Positions 51,721 to 60,506 of a stretch of 64,000 bases of DNA are shown here, piece by piece. This DNA is from Intestinicryptomonas porci. Lineage in GTDB: Bacteria > Verrucomicrobiota > Verrucomicrobiia > Opitutales > Intestinicryptomonadaceae. Position 1 is the first letter of the stretch, and the number at the start of each line of letters is the position of its first letter. A program made the translations under genes and the position numbers. Where the stretch lies: positions 124,001-188,000 of the forward strand of contig NZ_JALBUT010000004.1 in the NCBI RefSeq assembly GCF_033971905.1, given 5' to 3'. Below the pieces are notes generated by a model. The model had not been told where the DNA came from, ran no database searches, and worked only from the letters and a program-made list of their open reading frames with translations.

Positions 51721-54276
51721 ATGAACAGCGAAAAATTAACCGAAAAAACCATAGAAGCGATAAACGCCGCGCGCAACCTTGCGCAGTTGAACGCAAACAG
51801 CGAGCTTAACTGCATACATTTGCTTTCAGCCCTCGTTTCTCAAAAAGACGGCGTCGTGGGCGCGCTTTTGGACAAAACTTACGGCTTGAAGTCCTCAATC
51901 GAGATGGGGCTTTCGAGACTCGTAAAAGCCCTTCCCTCTGTAAAGGGGGCAAGTGGCGAAGTTTATTTAAGCCCGTCATTTTCTTCGGCGATGGCCCGTG
52001 CAGAGGCAATCGCAAATTCGATGAAAGACGAGTTTGTTTCAACCGAACACCTTTATCTTGCAATTTTGGAAAAGCCTGAACCCTCCGAGCTTGCAAACCT
52101 CTTGAAGGCAAACCAAATTTCTTACGACGGCGCGCTAAGCCAAATCAAGGAAATGCGCGGAACAAGCCGCGTCACAAGCAAAACGCCCGAAGCCACTTAC
52201 GAAGTCCTTGAAAAGTACGGCTCCGACTTGGTTCAACTAGCAAAAGACGGCAAGCTCGACCCCGTAATCGGCAGGGACGACGAAATCCGCCGCGTCGTAC
52301 GCATACTTTCGAGAAAGACAAAGAATAACCCCGTTTTAATCGGCGAGCCGGGCGTCGGTAAAACCGCGATTGCCGAAGGGTTGGCCCAGAGAATAGTGCG
52401 CCAGGACGTCCCCGAAAATTTGAGGGACAAGACGATTTTTGCACTCGACATGGGCTCACTCATCGCGGGCGCGAAATACAGGGGCGAATTTGAGGAAAGA
52501 CTGAAAGCCGTATTAAACAAGATAAAGGAAAGCAACGGAAAAATAATCCTTTTCATCGACGAGCTGCACACAATCGTGGGCGCAGGTAAAACGGAAGGCT
52601 CTTTGGACGCTTCGAATATGTTAAAGCCGATGCTCGCGAGGGGCGAACTGCGTTGTATAGGCGCAACCACCCTTGACGAGTACCGCCAGTACATAGAAAA
52701 AGACGCGGCGTTGGAACGCAGATTTCAAAGTGTGTTCGTGCCTGAGCCGAGTGTTGAAATCACAATTGCCATTTTGCGCGGCATAAAAGAAAGGCTCGAA
52801 ACCTACCACGGCGTACAAATTCTCGACAAGGCTCTTGTCGAAGCTTCCGTTTTGTCGGACAGGTACATTTCGGGCAGACAGCTTCCCGACAAGGCAATCG
52901 ACTTGGTTGACGAAGCTTGCGCGAGAATTAAAACCCAAATGAACTCGATGCCCGCCGAACTCGACGACATGCTCCGCCAAGTCATGCAGCTTGAAATCGA
53001 AGAAGCCGCGCTTTTGGGCGAAAAGAACGACGCCGACAAGTCCCGATTGGAGGAACTGCGCAAAACCCTCGCCGACTTGCGCGAAAAGTCTTCCGCATTG
53101 AAGGCGAGATGGGAAGAAGAAAAGAATACGGCAAATCTGGCGGGCAAACTCCGCGAACAGCTGGAACAGGCAAACATCAGAATGGCGAAAGCCGAACGCG
53201 ACTATGACCTGACAACTGCCGCTGAAATCAAGTACGGCGAAATTCCTAAACTAGAAGCAGAACTTAAAAAAGCCGAAAAAAAGGCTAAAAAGGACGACAA
53301 GCTCGTAAAAGAAAACGTCGGCCCCGAAGAAATTGCGGACGTCGTAAGCGAATGGACGGGCATTCCCGTAAACAAGCTTGTGGAAAGCGAACGCGAAAAG
53401 ATTTTGCATCTTCCCGAACTTCTGCATAAGCGCGTCATCGGACAGGACGAAGCCATAAAAAGTGTCTCAAACGCCATACTCCGCTCTCGCGCGGGTATAA
53501 AAGACCCGAAAAGACCTACGGGAACTTTCATGTTCTTAGGACCCACGGGCGTCGGCAAAACGGAGCTTGCAAAAGCCCTCGCCTCAACTTTGTTCGACAG
53601 CGAAGAAAACATCGTGAGAATTGACATGAGCGAGTACATGGAAAAGCATTCCGTCTCGCGTTTGATTGGTGCGCCCCCGGGATACGTCGGCTTTGAACAA
53701 GGCGGGCAGCTGACCGAGGCAGTCCGCCGCCGCCCCTACTCCGTCGTGCTTTTCGACGAAATAGAAAAGGCGCACCCCGATGTCCTCAACACGCTTTTGC
53801 AGGTTATGGACGACGGCATTTTGACAGATTCCCAAGGCAGGAGGGTCGATTTCAAAAACACGGTCATAATAATGACTTCGAATATCGGGGCGCGTTTCAT
53901 AACAGATGCCAAAATCGAAAAAGACGGATCGCTTAACCGCGCGTCTTCCGAAGCCGTAACAAGCGAACTTCGCGGATACTTCAAGCCGGAATTCCTAAAC
54001 AGAATAGACGACATCATAATCTTCAAGGCCTTGACGCAGGACCAAATCGAATCAATCGTAAAACTGCACATCGATATGCTGAACAAACGCCTTGCAAGGC
54101 AGAAGATTACGATAGAAGTAACAAAGCCTACTCTCGACAATCTCGCAATCGAAGGCTACGATCCCGCCTACGGCGCGCGCCCGCTGCGCAGGCTGATTGA
54201 CCAGAAGATTGAAACTCCGCTTGCACACGCAATTGTTTCAGGAGAAATAAAAGAAGGCGGCGTCTTTAAGGTTTAA
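51721..54276 (+). CDS. clpB: ATP-dependent disaggregase ClpB
   Basis: Hsp104/ClpB chaperone that extracts polypeptides from aggregates with DnaK. 851 residues: Clp N-domains (about 1-145), first AAA+ module with Walker A GEPGVGKT at 208-215 and DELHTIVGAG, and a middle coiled coil (about 410-525, Lys/Glu/Ala rich). The second AAA+ module has GPTGVGKTELAKALA and the pore segment GYVGFEQGG. It is ClpB rather than ClpA/ClpC because of the full middle domain. Monocistronic with its own promoter and terminator; no strong ribosome-binding site precedes the ATG. Confidence 0.96.
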   Translation: MNSEKLTEKTIEAINAARNLAQLNANSELNCIHLLSALVSQKDGVVGALLDKTYGLKSSIEMGLSRLVKALPSVKGASGEVYLSPSFSSAMARAEAIANSMKDEFVSTEHLYLAILEKPEPSELANLLKANQISYDGALSQIKEMRGTSRVTSKTPEATYEVLEKYGSDLVQLAKDGKLDPVIGRDDEIRRVVRILSRKTKNNPVLIGEPGVGKTAIAEGLAQRIVRQDVPENLRDKTIFALDMGSLIAGAKYRGEFEERLKAVLNKIKESNGKIILFIDELHTIVGAGKTEGSLDASNMLKPMLARGELRCIGATTLDEYRQYIEKDAALERRFQSVFVPEPSVEITIAILRGIKERLETYHGVQILDKALVEASVLSDRYISGRQLPDKAIDLVDEACARIKTQMNSMPAELDDMLRQVMQLEIEEAALLGEKNDADKSRLEELRKTLADLREKSSALKARWEEEKNTANLAGKLREQLEQANIRMAKAERDYDLTTAAEIKYGEIPKLEAELKKAEKKAKKDDKLVKENVGPEEIADVVSEWTGIPVNKLVESEREKILHLPELLHKRVIGQDEAIKSVSNAILRSRAGIKDPKRPTGTFMFLGPTGVGKTELAKALASTLFDSEENIVRIDMSEYMEKHSVSRLIGAPPGYVGFEQGGQLTEAVRRRPYSVVLFDEIEKAHPDVLNTLLQVMDDGILTDSQGRRVDFKNTVIIMTSNIGARFITDAKIEKDGSLNRASSEAVTSELRGYFKPEFLNRIDDIIIFKALTQDQIESIVKLHIDMLNKRLARQKITIEVTKPTLDNLAIEGYDPAYGARPLRRLIDQKIETPLAHAIVSGEIKEGGVFKV

Positions 54277-54297
54277 ACTTAAATCCCAAAAACGGAA

Positions 54298-54335
54298 AGG
54301 CGGGGACAGCAAAAAGCAGTCCCCGCCTCGTTTTA
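54298..54335 (+). terminator. Intrinsic terminator after clpB
   Basis: Perfect ten-base GC-rich stem (aggcggggac / gtccccgcct at 54298-54307 and 54319-54328) and a short T-rich tail. Confidence 0.9.
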
Positions 54336-54352
54336 TTGACTATAAGAAGAAA

Positions 54353-54613
54353 TTATAAAAGCGAATAAAGGAGGTACAAGAAATAGAGTGTTGCCGCAGT
54401 GCCCATCAGCATTAAAAGTGAAATGTTAAGCCCCATTTTGTACGAGCCGTTGTTTTCGCTTTCGGAAGTATCGACTGCCGTAAAATTCAGCTTGTAAAAT
54501 CTAAAACACAAGAACGCAAAAATCACAACAAGGCTTGCGGAGACCAAAAATCCCTGCGAAAACACGACTTCCACAAAGAAATCCCAAAATCCGTATTCCG
54601 AGTATGAGTTCAT
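54353..54613 (-). CDS. Small two-helix membrane protein, unknown function
   Basis: 86 residues with two hydrophobic helices (about 21-38 and 62-85) joined by an acidic loop (DTSESENNG). An AAGGAAAG ribosome-binding site precedes the ATG. I do not recognise the family. It lies between the clpB terminator and a hairpin that ends the PEP-CTERM relic upstream, so it forms its own unit. Confidence 0.6.
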   Translation of the reverse strand: MNSYSEYGFWDFFVEVVFSQGFLVSASLVVIFAFLCFRFYKLNFTAVDTSESENNGSYKMGLNISLLMLMGTAATLYFLYLLYSLL

Positions 54614-54624
54614 CTTTCTTTCCT

Positions 54625-54657
54625 TAGAAAGAGCCTTCGGGCTTTACACCCGAAGGC
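54625..54657 (-). terminator. Hairpin/terminator after the PEP-CTERM relic
   Basis: Perfect nine-base stem (gccttcggg 54633-54641 / cccgaaggc 54649-54657). On the minus strand it is followed by a T/C-rich stretch, which is a moderate rather than ideal tail. It lies about 30 bp past the relic stop codon and may be a surviving part of that gene's transcription unit. Confidence 0.55.
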
Positions 54658-54687
54658 CCCGTATCCTATTTTATACCTATAAAAAAT

Positions 54688-54851
54688 CTACTTTCTTCTG
54701 CGGTACGCCGCAAACGCAAGAGCAACCGCACCGAAAATTGCCGCGCAAGTAGATGGCTCAGCACTCCGCCTTGAACGCGGTAAGAGCTGCTTGCGCTGTT
54801 GGAGTCGAATTTAACATTGTCAAAGGTTGCGACATAAAGCTCCAAAGATAT
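54688..54851 (-). pseudogene. Relic of a PEP-CTERM sorted protein (3' end only, frameshifted)
   Basis: Read on the minus strand, 54759-54688 encodes EPSTCAAIFGAVALAF + AAYRRRK and a TAG stop, nearly identical to the C-terminus of the intact PEP-CTERM protein at 58950. Immediately upstream the sequence reads gtg-c-tgag where VPE would need gtg-cct-gag: one base is missing. In the other frame the preceding codons continue as LYVATFDNVKFDSNSASSS + YRVQGG, typical of the last strand before such a tail. That frame meets a stop shortly beyond 54871, inside the palindromic repeat. So the gene has lost its N-terminal part and has a one-base deletion. Confidence 0.75.
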
Positions 54852-54852
54852 G

Positions 54853-55012
54853 CGTATTGTTAATACGGTTGTTTTTTATAATATTTAATTTGTTGCTTAA
54901 AAGCCATTTATGTTATTTACATTGGCAAATGAGGATTTTTCACAAACTAAAAAATCCTTCCCAAGCCTTTATTTTACAAATTTTTATTGACAACCGTATT
55001 AACAATACGGTT
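54853..55012. repeat. Segment bounded by inverted palindromic repeats (possible MITE-like element)
   Basis: cgtattgttaatacggttg at 54853-54871 and its inverted copy (caaccgtattaacaatacg, 54991-55009) match over 19 bases. Each copy is itself a palindrome: CCGTATT-aac-AATACGG on the right is perfect and extends to AACC/GGTT. The ~118 bp between them are AT-rich and have no open frame. The left copy abuts the PEP-CTERM relic. It could be a short non-autonomous mobile element, or two operator sites of a regulator around a promoter. The remainder, up to the GH92 stop at 55125, is AT-rich without a gene. Confidence 0.55.
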
Positions 55013-55124
55013 ACCAAAAACCGCCAAATTCATTTAAACAGAAGGATGTGGTGCAAAAAAAGTGCGGCATTTTTTTTGCCGCGCTTTTGATTGCAGCACA
55101 TTCTAAAATCTTCAAATTTCTGTT

Positions 55125-57377
55125 TTATCTTAATTCGCTTTTGTTCGGTCTTTCAGACATTTCAAATTCAAGAACCGCTCCCGATTTCAGCTTGTCATGC
55201 GTGATATTTAGCTTTTCATGGTTTTCCCCGTTTATTTTAAGGGATTTTACATACTTGTTTTCCCTCGAATTGTTCTTTGCGATTATCTTGATTTTTTCGC
55301 CGTTTTCAAGCGCGATTTCCGCTTCTTCGAAAAACGGAGAGCCAATTTGGTAAGTCGGCTTTCCGACGTCAGGATAAAGCCCCAACATGCTCCATACGAC
55401 AAACGCGCTCATCGCTCCGCCGTCCTCGTCGCCCGGAACGCCCATCAAGTCGTCTCTAAACCAAGTGTAAACAAGCGCGCGCACCGCCTTTTGGGTCTTC
55501 CACCCCTTCCCTATCCTGTTGTACAAATACGGGATGTGAAAAGACGGCTCGTTTCCCATTGAAAACTGCCCGACATTGCCCGTTTGGTCGGGAGCATGGT
55601 TTCCCCAAAATCGCCATTTCGGAAGCCCCGTCGGAGTATGGAATGTGTCGTCCAAATTTTTCTCGAAATTTTCCGCTCCGCCCATCAAGCCGACCAAATC
55701 GAGATGCGGAGCGTCCCAGCGGTAGGTCCACGCATTGTTTTCGTCGTAATAATCCCGAAAGCCCAAGCCGCCTGAAATTCGATAATCGAAAGGCTCGATA
55801 AAGTTGCCATCAAAATCTTTAGGATGGAAAAATCCCGTTTTTTTATTGAACAAATTTTCGGCGTTTTTGGCGCGATAAAAAAAGAGCTTTTTGTTTTCCG
55901 AAAAATTGCCGCCCGTTTGTTTTGGGAAATCCCTTTCAAAACATTCCAGCATTTTGTATGCGCACCAGTCGTCAAAACTCGCCGCAAGCGTCACCGCAAC
56001 CGACTGGCGTTTTTCAAATGTATTTACTTCCGACACGCTTTCCGCTTCTCCCTGTTTTAGCGCGGGAAAATATCCGTTTTTTGAATAAAAATCGTCCAAA
56101 ACAGTGCGATGCCCGCGATGCCACGGAATAATGCTTTCAGTCAAAAGAGTGTTGATGGAAAGCGAAACTGCCGCCTTGAAATCAAAGCCTCTGACGCCTT
56201 TTTGATAGGCGTCCAAAAAGCTTGCCACAACGTGATTGCCGTTCATTGCGTGGGCGTCGCCGAAAATCTGCGGAAAAGTCGGCAGCCATTTTTCGGAAGT
56301 CTGGTTTGCCATATCAATGTAGCTTTGCAACATTTGCGCCTCTTTTGAAGGCTCCAATAGGACGCGCAAGGGATGCGATGTGCGGTAAGTATCCCATATC
56401 CAGTCGTCGCAATAAAAGGGCTTGTCGGTTTCATGAACCGAATTGTCGTATGCGCTGTAATACCTGCCGTATTCGCTAAAATCAATCATGCGCTCGAATG
56501 TGCGCCAAAACGAAGTGTAAAAGACGCGCTTCATCTCTTCGTCGCAGGATTTTATTTTTATTTTTGAAAGGGCTTCGTTCCAGATTTTATTGCCGTTTTC
56601 CTTTAATTTTTCGATGTCAAAATCGGCAATTTCCCTTTTCAAATTATTTTGCGCGCTTTCAAAATCTATGAATGAAATCCCGTATTTTACCGAAACTTTT
56701 TGAATTTCGCTTCCAAAATCCAAAACAGCGTCAGCCCCGAGCTTTGCGACAAACGGCTTCGAGGGCTTCAATAGCGGATTTTTTTCAGGCTTGCGGGTAA
56801 AATGATATATTTTTACGTCTTTGGGCTCGGCATCGAACTCCAACGAAACGTACATTTTAACATTGTCTGCCTTGCCCGTGTTTTGAATTAAATTTATCCT
56901 GTTTTTTTCAAATTTGATTTCGCCGCTATCGACTCTTATGCGGATTTTGCGGACTTCCCCCGCGGGAGAATTTGAAAAATCGAAAGCATAAAGCGCGCTT
57001 TTAAAAGACGGCGCAAACTCAACGCCTATTTCCTGCCCGTCCAAAATGGCAAAATACGAATAAGGCGAAATTTTTTCATTGTCCAAAGTCGAAACTTCGG
57101 GAACGGATTTTCCGACAAACGGCAAAATTCCGTTGCCCGAAAATATGTTGCGGTGCGACGGAGAAACAAGAGAAAAATCTTCAACAACCCAAGTCGCAAA
57201 ATCCTGCCTTTTCGGATAAACCCTGAGCATGGAGTGCGGAAGCTGGATTGTCGGCAGGCTCGGCACAAGTGTATGGCTTATGTTGCCCATGTAGGGATTT
57301 ACATATTTTACATAATCTTCTTGCGCGAAAATTTCGCAAGATAACATAATTAAAAAACAAAAAACCACCCTTTTCAT
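55125..57377 (-). CDS. GH92 family alpha-mannosidase, exported
   Basis: 750 residues with a signal peptide (MKRVVFCFLIMLSCEIFA). Starts the mature part with YVKYVNPYMGN, the GH92 hallmark. Further conserved blocks are YDNSVHETDKPFYCDDWIWDTYR, the catalytic GNEPSFHIPYLYN (Glu), and GDEDGGAMSAFVVWSMLGLYP (Asp pair). GH92 enzymes are Ca2+-dependent exo-alpha-mannosidases acting on high-mannose N-glycans and yeast mannan. The mature N-terminal domain (about 20-240) is the beta sandwich. Faces away from the PEP-CTERM gene; convergent with nothing, ending into the relic region. Confidence 0.92.
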   Translation of the reverse strand: MKRVVFCFLIMLSCEIFAQEDYVKYVNPYMGNISHTLVPSLPTIQLPHSMLRVYPKRQDFATWVVEDFSLVSPSHRNIFSGNGILPFVGKSVPEVSTLDNEKISPYSYFAILDGQEIGVEFAPSFKSALYAFDFSNSPAGEVRKIRIRVDSGEIKFEKNRINLIQNTGKADNVKMYVSLEFDAEPKDVKIYHFTRKPEKNPLLKPSKPFVAKLGADAVLDFGSEIQKVSVKYGISFIDFESAQNNLKREIADFDIEKLKENGNKIWNEALSKIKIKSCDEEMKRVFYTSFWRTFERMIDFSEYGRYYSAYDNSVHETDKPFYCDDWIWDTYRTSHPLRVLLEPSKEAQMLQSYIDMANQTSEKWLPTFPQIFGDAHAMNGNHVVASFLDAYQKGVRGFDFKAAVSLSINTLLTESIIPWHRGHRTVLDDFYSKNGYFPALKQGEAESVSEVNTFEKRQSVAVTLAASFDDWCAYKMLECFERDFPKQTGGNFSENKKLFFYRAKNAENLFNKKTGFFHPKDFDGNFIEPFDYRISGGLGFRDYYDENNAWTYRWDAPHLDLVGLMGGAENFEKNLDDTFHTPTGLPKWRFWGNHAPDQTGNVGQFSMGNEPSFHIPYLYNRIGKGWKTQKAVRALVYTWFRDDLMGVPGDEDGGAMSAFVVWSMLGLYPDVGKPTYQIGSPFFEEAEIALENGEKIKIIAKNNSRENKYVKSLKINGENHEKLNITHDKLKSGAVLEFEMSERPNKSELR

Positions 57378-57477
57378 AAAAATTTGAAAATAAAAAATAA
57401 CCGATTTGTCGCAAGCAAAATCAAATAAATATTTTTATTGCTTGACGAGTTGCGTTTTTTCATTAAAAAATAAATTT

Positions 57478-58950
57478 ATGAAGTTAAAAACTTTATTTTA
57501 TGCCTCTTTAATATTTACAGGCGTCTCAACAGGGCTTTTCGCCGCAGACATATGGCGCGCCCCCACCGAAGACGCTCCAGACGGAGATTGGACTGACGGT
57601 ACTACTTGGGCAAGCGGAAATGTTCCGACAAGTTCCGATACCGCCAAAATCGACAAGCTCGAATCCAATACCTATTCCAATTCCGATGTCTCAGTCGGGC
57701 GTCTGGATTTGTTTACCGGAAATGTGATTGTTTCGGGAGGGACATTTTCGACCTCGGTTTCAATGGTTCGTGCGGGAACCCTCACGATAAGCGGAACGGC
57801 AAATTTTCAAACGACATCTGCATTTAATTCGGGCGACGGGCAAGACCATAGATATATTAGCGAAAACAAAACCGTTATAAATGTTTACGACGACGCCAAA
57901 GTTACCGACAAAAATTGGGGCGTTTTGATTGGTGAAGAAGCAAATACAATAGATTCCGTAGCCAATTTTTACGGCAATTCCGTAATTACGACAGGCAACA
58001 ACAATGGCGTGAAAATCGGCAATTCGCGAACATGGGCGGAATCTGCTACGGCGAAATCCACTTTGAATGTATTTGAAAATTCCACGGTAAACGCCTCCAC
58101 TCTTTATCTCTATAAAAATGCGGAATTGAACGTTTACGGAGACGCCATTTTTAACGCGTCAAACAAGGCTTATTTGGGCGACACGAAAACTAATACGGTT
58201 GCCAAGGTCAATTTAAAGGGCAATTCCGTAATGAATTTGAAAAGCTACTCTTTCATTTCCAATGCGGCAATAGTAACAGTCAGCGAAAACGCAACTTTGA
58301 ATTTCACGCAAGACCTGTTTGTCGGAACTGCGGACAACAGAAGTTCCACCAATACTACCTCAGGGCATCTTATATTAAAGGATACTGCAAAACTTAACGC
58401 GCCAAGCTGTACTTTGATAATGTACGGCAATGATTCCACAATCGAGCTTCACGGCTCCAACATAAAACCTGCCGACGGACAATCTTACATGGTAAACCGC
58501 CTCGGTATTACCGAACAGGCCGACAGCATCGGAACGGGAGGCACAATTAAATTTGTCGCCGACCAAAACGGCATCTCTACGTTTAAAGCGGGCTGGATAG
58601 AATATAACAATTCCACCGCGCAAACGGGATACGCCTTGGAGCTTGATTTCACAAACTTTGCACCTGCGGACGGCGAAGGAACATATTCTTTTAACGTTAT
58701 TTCCTCGGTAAACAACTGGAACGGAAGAGAAGCCAGCATTATGCAAAACTATTTTACTGAAGCCGAAATCGGCAACGAAGATCTTGTAAAAATAATAAAG
58801 GCAAACGATGCCGACTCTTACGAATTCTTTATAGCCGACGGAGGCAGAACATTCGGCATAACATATAATTATGTTCCCGAACCCTCGACATACGCGGCGA
58901 TTTTCGGCGCGATTGCACTTGCGTTTGCGGCATACCGCAGAAGAAAGTAA
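57478..58950 (+). CDS. PEP-CTERM-sorted beta-helix surface protein
   Basis: 490 residues from the ATG at 57478. An upstream in-frame start would place 24 residues before a normal signal peptide, so I reject it. Signal peptide: MKLKTLFYASLIFTGVSTGLFAA. The mature part begins with a DxxWTDGTTWASGNVP pattern and then repeats short Asn/Val/Thr-rich strands with NVYGD/NVFEN units, predicting a right-handed beta-helix like autotransporter passengers. The tail VPEPSTYAAIFGAIALAF + AAYRRRK is a PEP-CTERM-type sorting signal, implying processing by an exosortase encoded elsewhere. Typical of Opitutales, which carry many such proteins. Ligand unknown; a terminator follows. Confidence 0.88.
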   Translation: MKLKTLFYASLIFTGVSTGLFAADIWRAPTEDAPDGDWTDGTTWASGNVPTSSDTAKIDKLESNTYSNSDVSVGRLDLFTGNVIVSGGTFSTSVSMVRAGTLTISGTANFQTTSAFNSGDGQDHRYISENKTVINVYDDAKVTDKNWGVLIGEEANTIDSVANFYGNSVITTGNNNGVKIGNSRTWAESATAKSTLNVFENSTVNASTLYLYKNAELNVYGDAIFNASNKAYLGDTKTNTVAKVNLKGNSVMNLKSYSFISNAAIVTVSENATLNFTQDLFVGTADNRSSTNTTSGHLILKDTAKLNAPSCTLIMYGNDSTIELHGSNIKPADGQSYMVNRLGITEQADSIGTGGTIKFVADQNGISTFKAGWIEYNNSTAQTGYALELDFTNFAPADGEGTYSFNVISSVNNWNGREASIMQNYFTEAEIGNEDLVKIIKANDADSYEFFIADGGRTFGITYNYVPEPSTYAAIFGAIALAFAAYRRRK

Positions 58951-58974
58951 GTCTTAATATAACAAGAATTTTAA

Positions 58975-58999
58975 GCCCTTCGTTTCGGAGGGTTTTTTT
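58975..58999 (+). terminator. Intrinsic terminator after the PEP-CTERM gene
   Basis: Seven-base stem (cccttcg / cggaggg, one wobble) with a TTT loop and seven T residues, about 25 bp past the stop. Confidence 0.85.
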
Positions 59000-59071
59000 G
59001 TGCCATAAAAATCTTGTACTGAAACGATTTTTTTATATTTTGAAAAAAAATTTTAACAATAAAAAGATATT

Positions 59072-59641
59072 ATGAAAAAGCTAAAAACCGTTATTTTCGC
59101 CCTGTTTTTATCAATAACGCTGATTGCAATACAGGCACAATCTGCATTTGCAATGACACCACGCCCCGGAACCGCCGTTTTGGCGTCAGACCCAAGCGGG
59201 CTTGCGCTTAAAAACGCCGTAAAGGAACTCCTGCTTCAACAAGGTTTTAAAGTGAAAGATTTGACGGGTGAAGAACGCCAAAACTATTTTGACGTCGGAT
59301 TTAATTTGGGAAAGGAAATGTCCGAAAACGACTACGATTTCGGATTTGTATTTTGCGGCACGGGCATGGGGGTGAATTTGGTCGCCAACAAATTCAGCGG
59401 CGTATTCTGCGCCCTCTGCGAAAGCGTTGAGACAGCCAGGCTTTCTCGCGTGGTAAACAATGCAAACGTTCTTGCAATGGGTGGAAAAATCGTAAATCCA
59501 GAAAAGGCAAAAGAAATGGCACTTGCGTTTATTTCAACAGACTTTGCGAAAGACAACGACTTTCTAAACAAATCCTATAACCGCGTTGTAGAGCTATCAA
59601 AGGAAATTGCCGAAATAAACGCAAAATCTTCTAAAAAATAA
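59072..59641 (+). CDS. Exported RpiB/LacAB-like sugar-phosphate isomerase fold protein
   Basis: 189 residues. After a signal peptide (hydrophobic 6-20, cleavage near SAFA) the mature part has the RpiB fold. The loop FCGTGMGVNLVANKFSG contains the active-site Cys95-Gly-Thr, and ARLSRVVNNANVLAMGG matches the RpiB segment LSRxHNN. The ring-opening His of that segment is Val128 here. The phosphate-site DHAG at the first strand reads ASDPSG, so the usual His is Pro41. Catalysis as a classical pentose-phosphate isomerase is therefore doubtful. Export is unusual for this family. Its TAA overlaps the ATG of the next gene (TAATG), so it is co-translated with the alpha/beta hydrolase. Confidence 0.82.
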   Translation: MKKLKTVIFALFLSITLIAIQAQSAFAMTPRPGTAVLASDPSGLALKNAVKELLLQQGFKVKDLTGEERQNYFDVGFNLGKEMSENDYDFGFVFCGTGMGVNLVANKFSGVFCALCESVETARLSRVVNNANVLAMGGKIVNPEKAKEMALAFISTDFAKDNDFLNKSYNRVVELSKEIAEINAKSSKK

Positions 59642-60438
59642 TGTACGCAAAATTCTGCCTGATTTTAACGCTTCTATGCGCCGCCCCATTCGCGCTTGCG
59701 GAAATAAAAGTGCGCCCTTCGATAGACGAAGCCACTGCAAATTCTGCGCAGTGGAACGGATTTAAAAAGACAAATTTTAAAGTGGGAAATTGCGCGGCAT
59801 TCATCGTTGAACCGGAAACTCCGCGTAAAGACAAGGCGTGAGTATTGCGCCCTGCATGGTGGGGGGCTTTTGCAAATGCCGACCACGAACTTTTGAAGCA
59901 GGGTTTTTATGTGGCATTCGTTGACATGTCCTACACGGGCGCAAGCGAAGAAGCCATGAAAATTTTGGACAATATGTACGATGTCTGCACAAAAAAATAC
60001 GGCTTGTCAAAAAAAGCAACTCTCGAAGGATTGAGCAGAGGCGGGCTTTCAAGCCTGATGTGGGCAAACCGTTCGCCGCAAAAACTCGCCTGTGTCTATG
60101 TTGACAATCCCGTTTGCGACGTAATGACAATATCCCCGAATTTCATAGAGGAAATACGCAGGGAATGGGGCTTGGAGAATATGCAAAACTTCAAGGGAAG
60201 CCCTATTCACAACTATAAAAAACTTGCAAAAAGCAAAGTCCCCGTGCTTTTCATTGCGGGGCTTTTGGACGAAACAGTGCCGAACGCCACAAACGCAAAG
60301 CCGTACGTCGAAGCTTTCAAAAAAGCGAAGGGCTCGATAAAATATGTTGGGAAACCCGACGGCAAACACCATCCGCACGGCTTGCAAAATCCCGCACTGA
60401 TTGTGGATTTCATAAAATCGGCGTACGGCAAAATCTAA
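59641..60438 (+). pseudogene. Exported alpha/beta hydrolase, interrupted by an in-frame TGA
   Basis: One continuous frame of 266 codons with a single TGA at codon 67 (59839-59841). Before it: a signal peptide (MYAKFCLILTLLCAAPFALA) and about 45 mature residues ending RKDKA. After it, in the same frame: VLRPAWWGAFANADHELLKQG, nucleophile GLSRGG, then LDETVP (Asp) and HHPHGL (His). That is a complete catalytic half with no other lesion. The lost residue is most simply a Trp (TGG to TGA), since related enzymes carry a PW-type pair before the W-x-x-F/W-G block. It may be a recent nonsense mutation, an assembly error, or readthrough. Partner of the RpiB-like gene. Confidence 0.8.
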
Positions 60439-60442
60439 TCTT

Positions 60443-60473
60443 AAAAATCCGCAGACAATGCGGATTTTTTTTG
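60443..60473 (+). terminator. Intrinsic terminator after the RpiB-like/hydrolase pair
   Basis: Perfect seven-base stem (atccgca / tgcggat) extended by A/T runs, ending in a T-run, a few bases after the hydrolase stop. Confidence 0.9.
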
Positions 60474-60506
60474 TAATTTTAAAGAAGTTAATCCGATAAA
60501 AAAATT

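Noticed and set aside
58195..58205. Partial match to the 55-kb palindrome (aatacggttg) inside the PEP-CTERM gene
   Set aside because: Only ten bases, within coding sequence and without the second arm.
59839..59841. UGA read as tryptophan or selenocysteine genome-wide
   Set aside because: TGA serves as the real stop in overlapping gene junctions such as 9170-9173 and 31024-31027, and no SECIS-like hairpin was seen after the codon.
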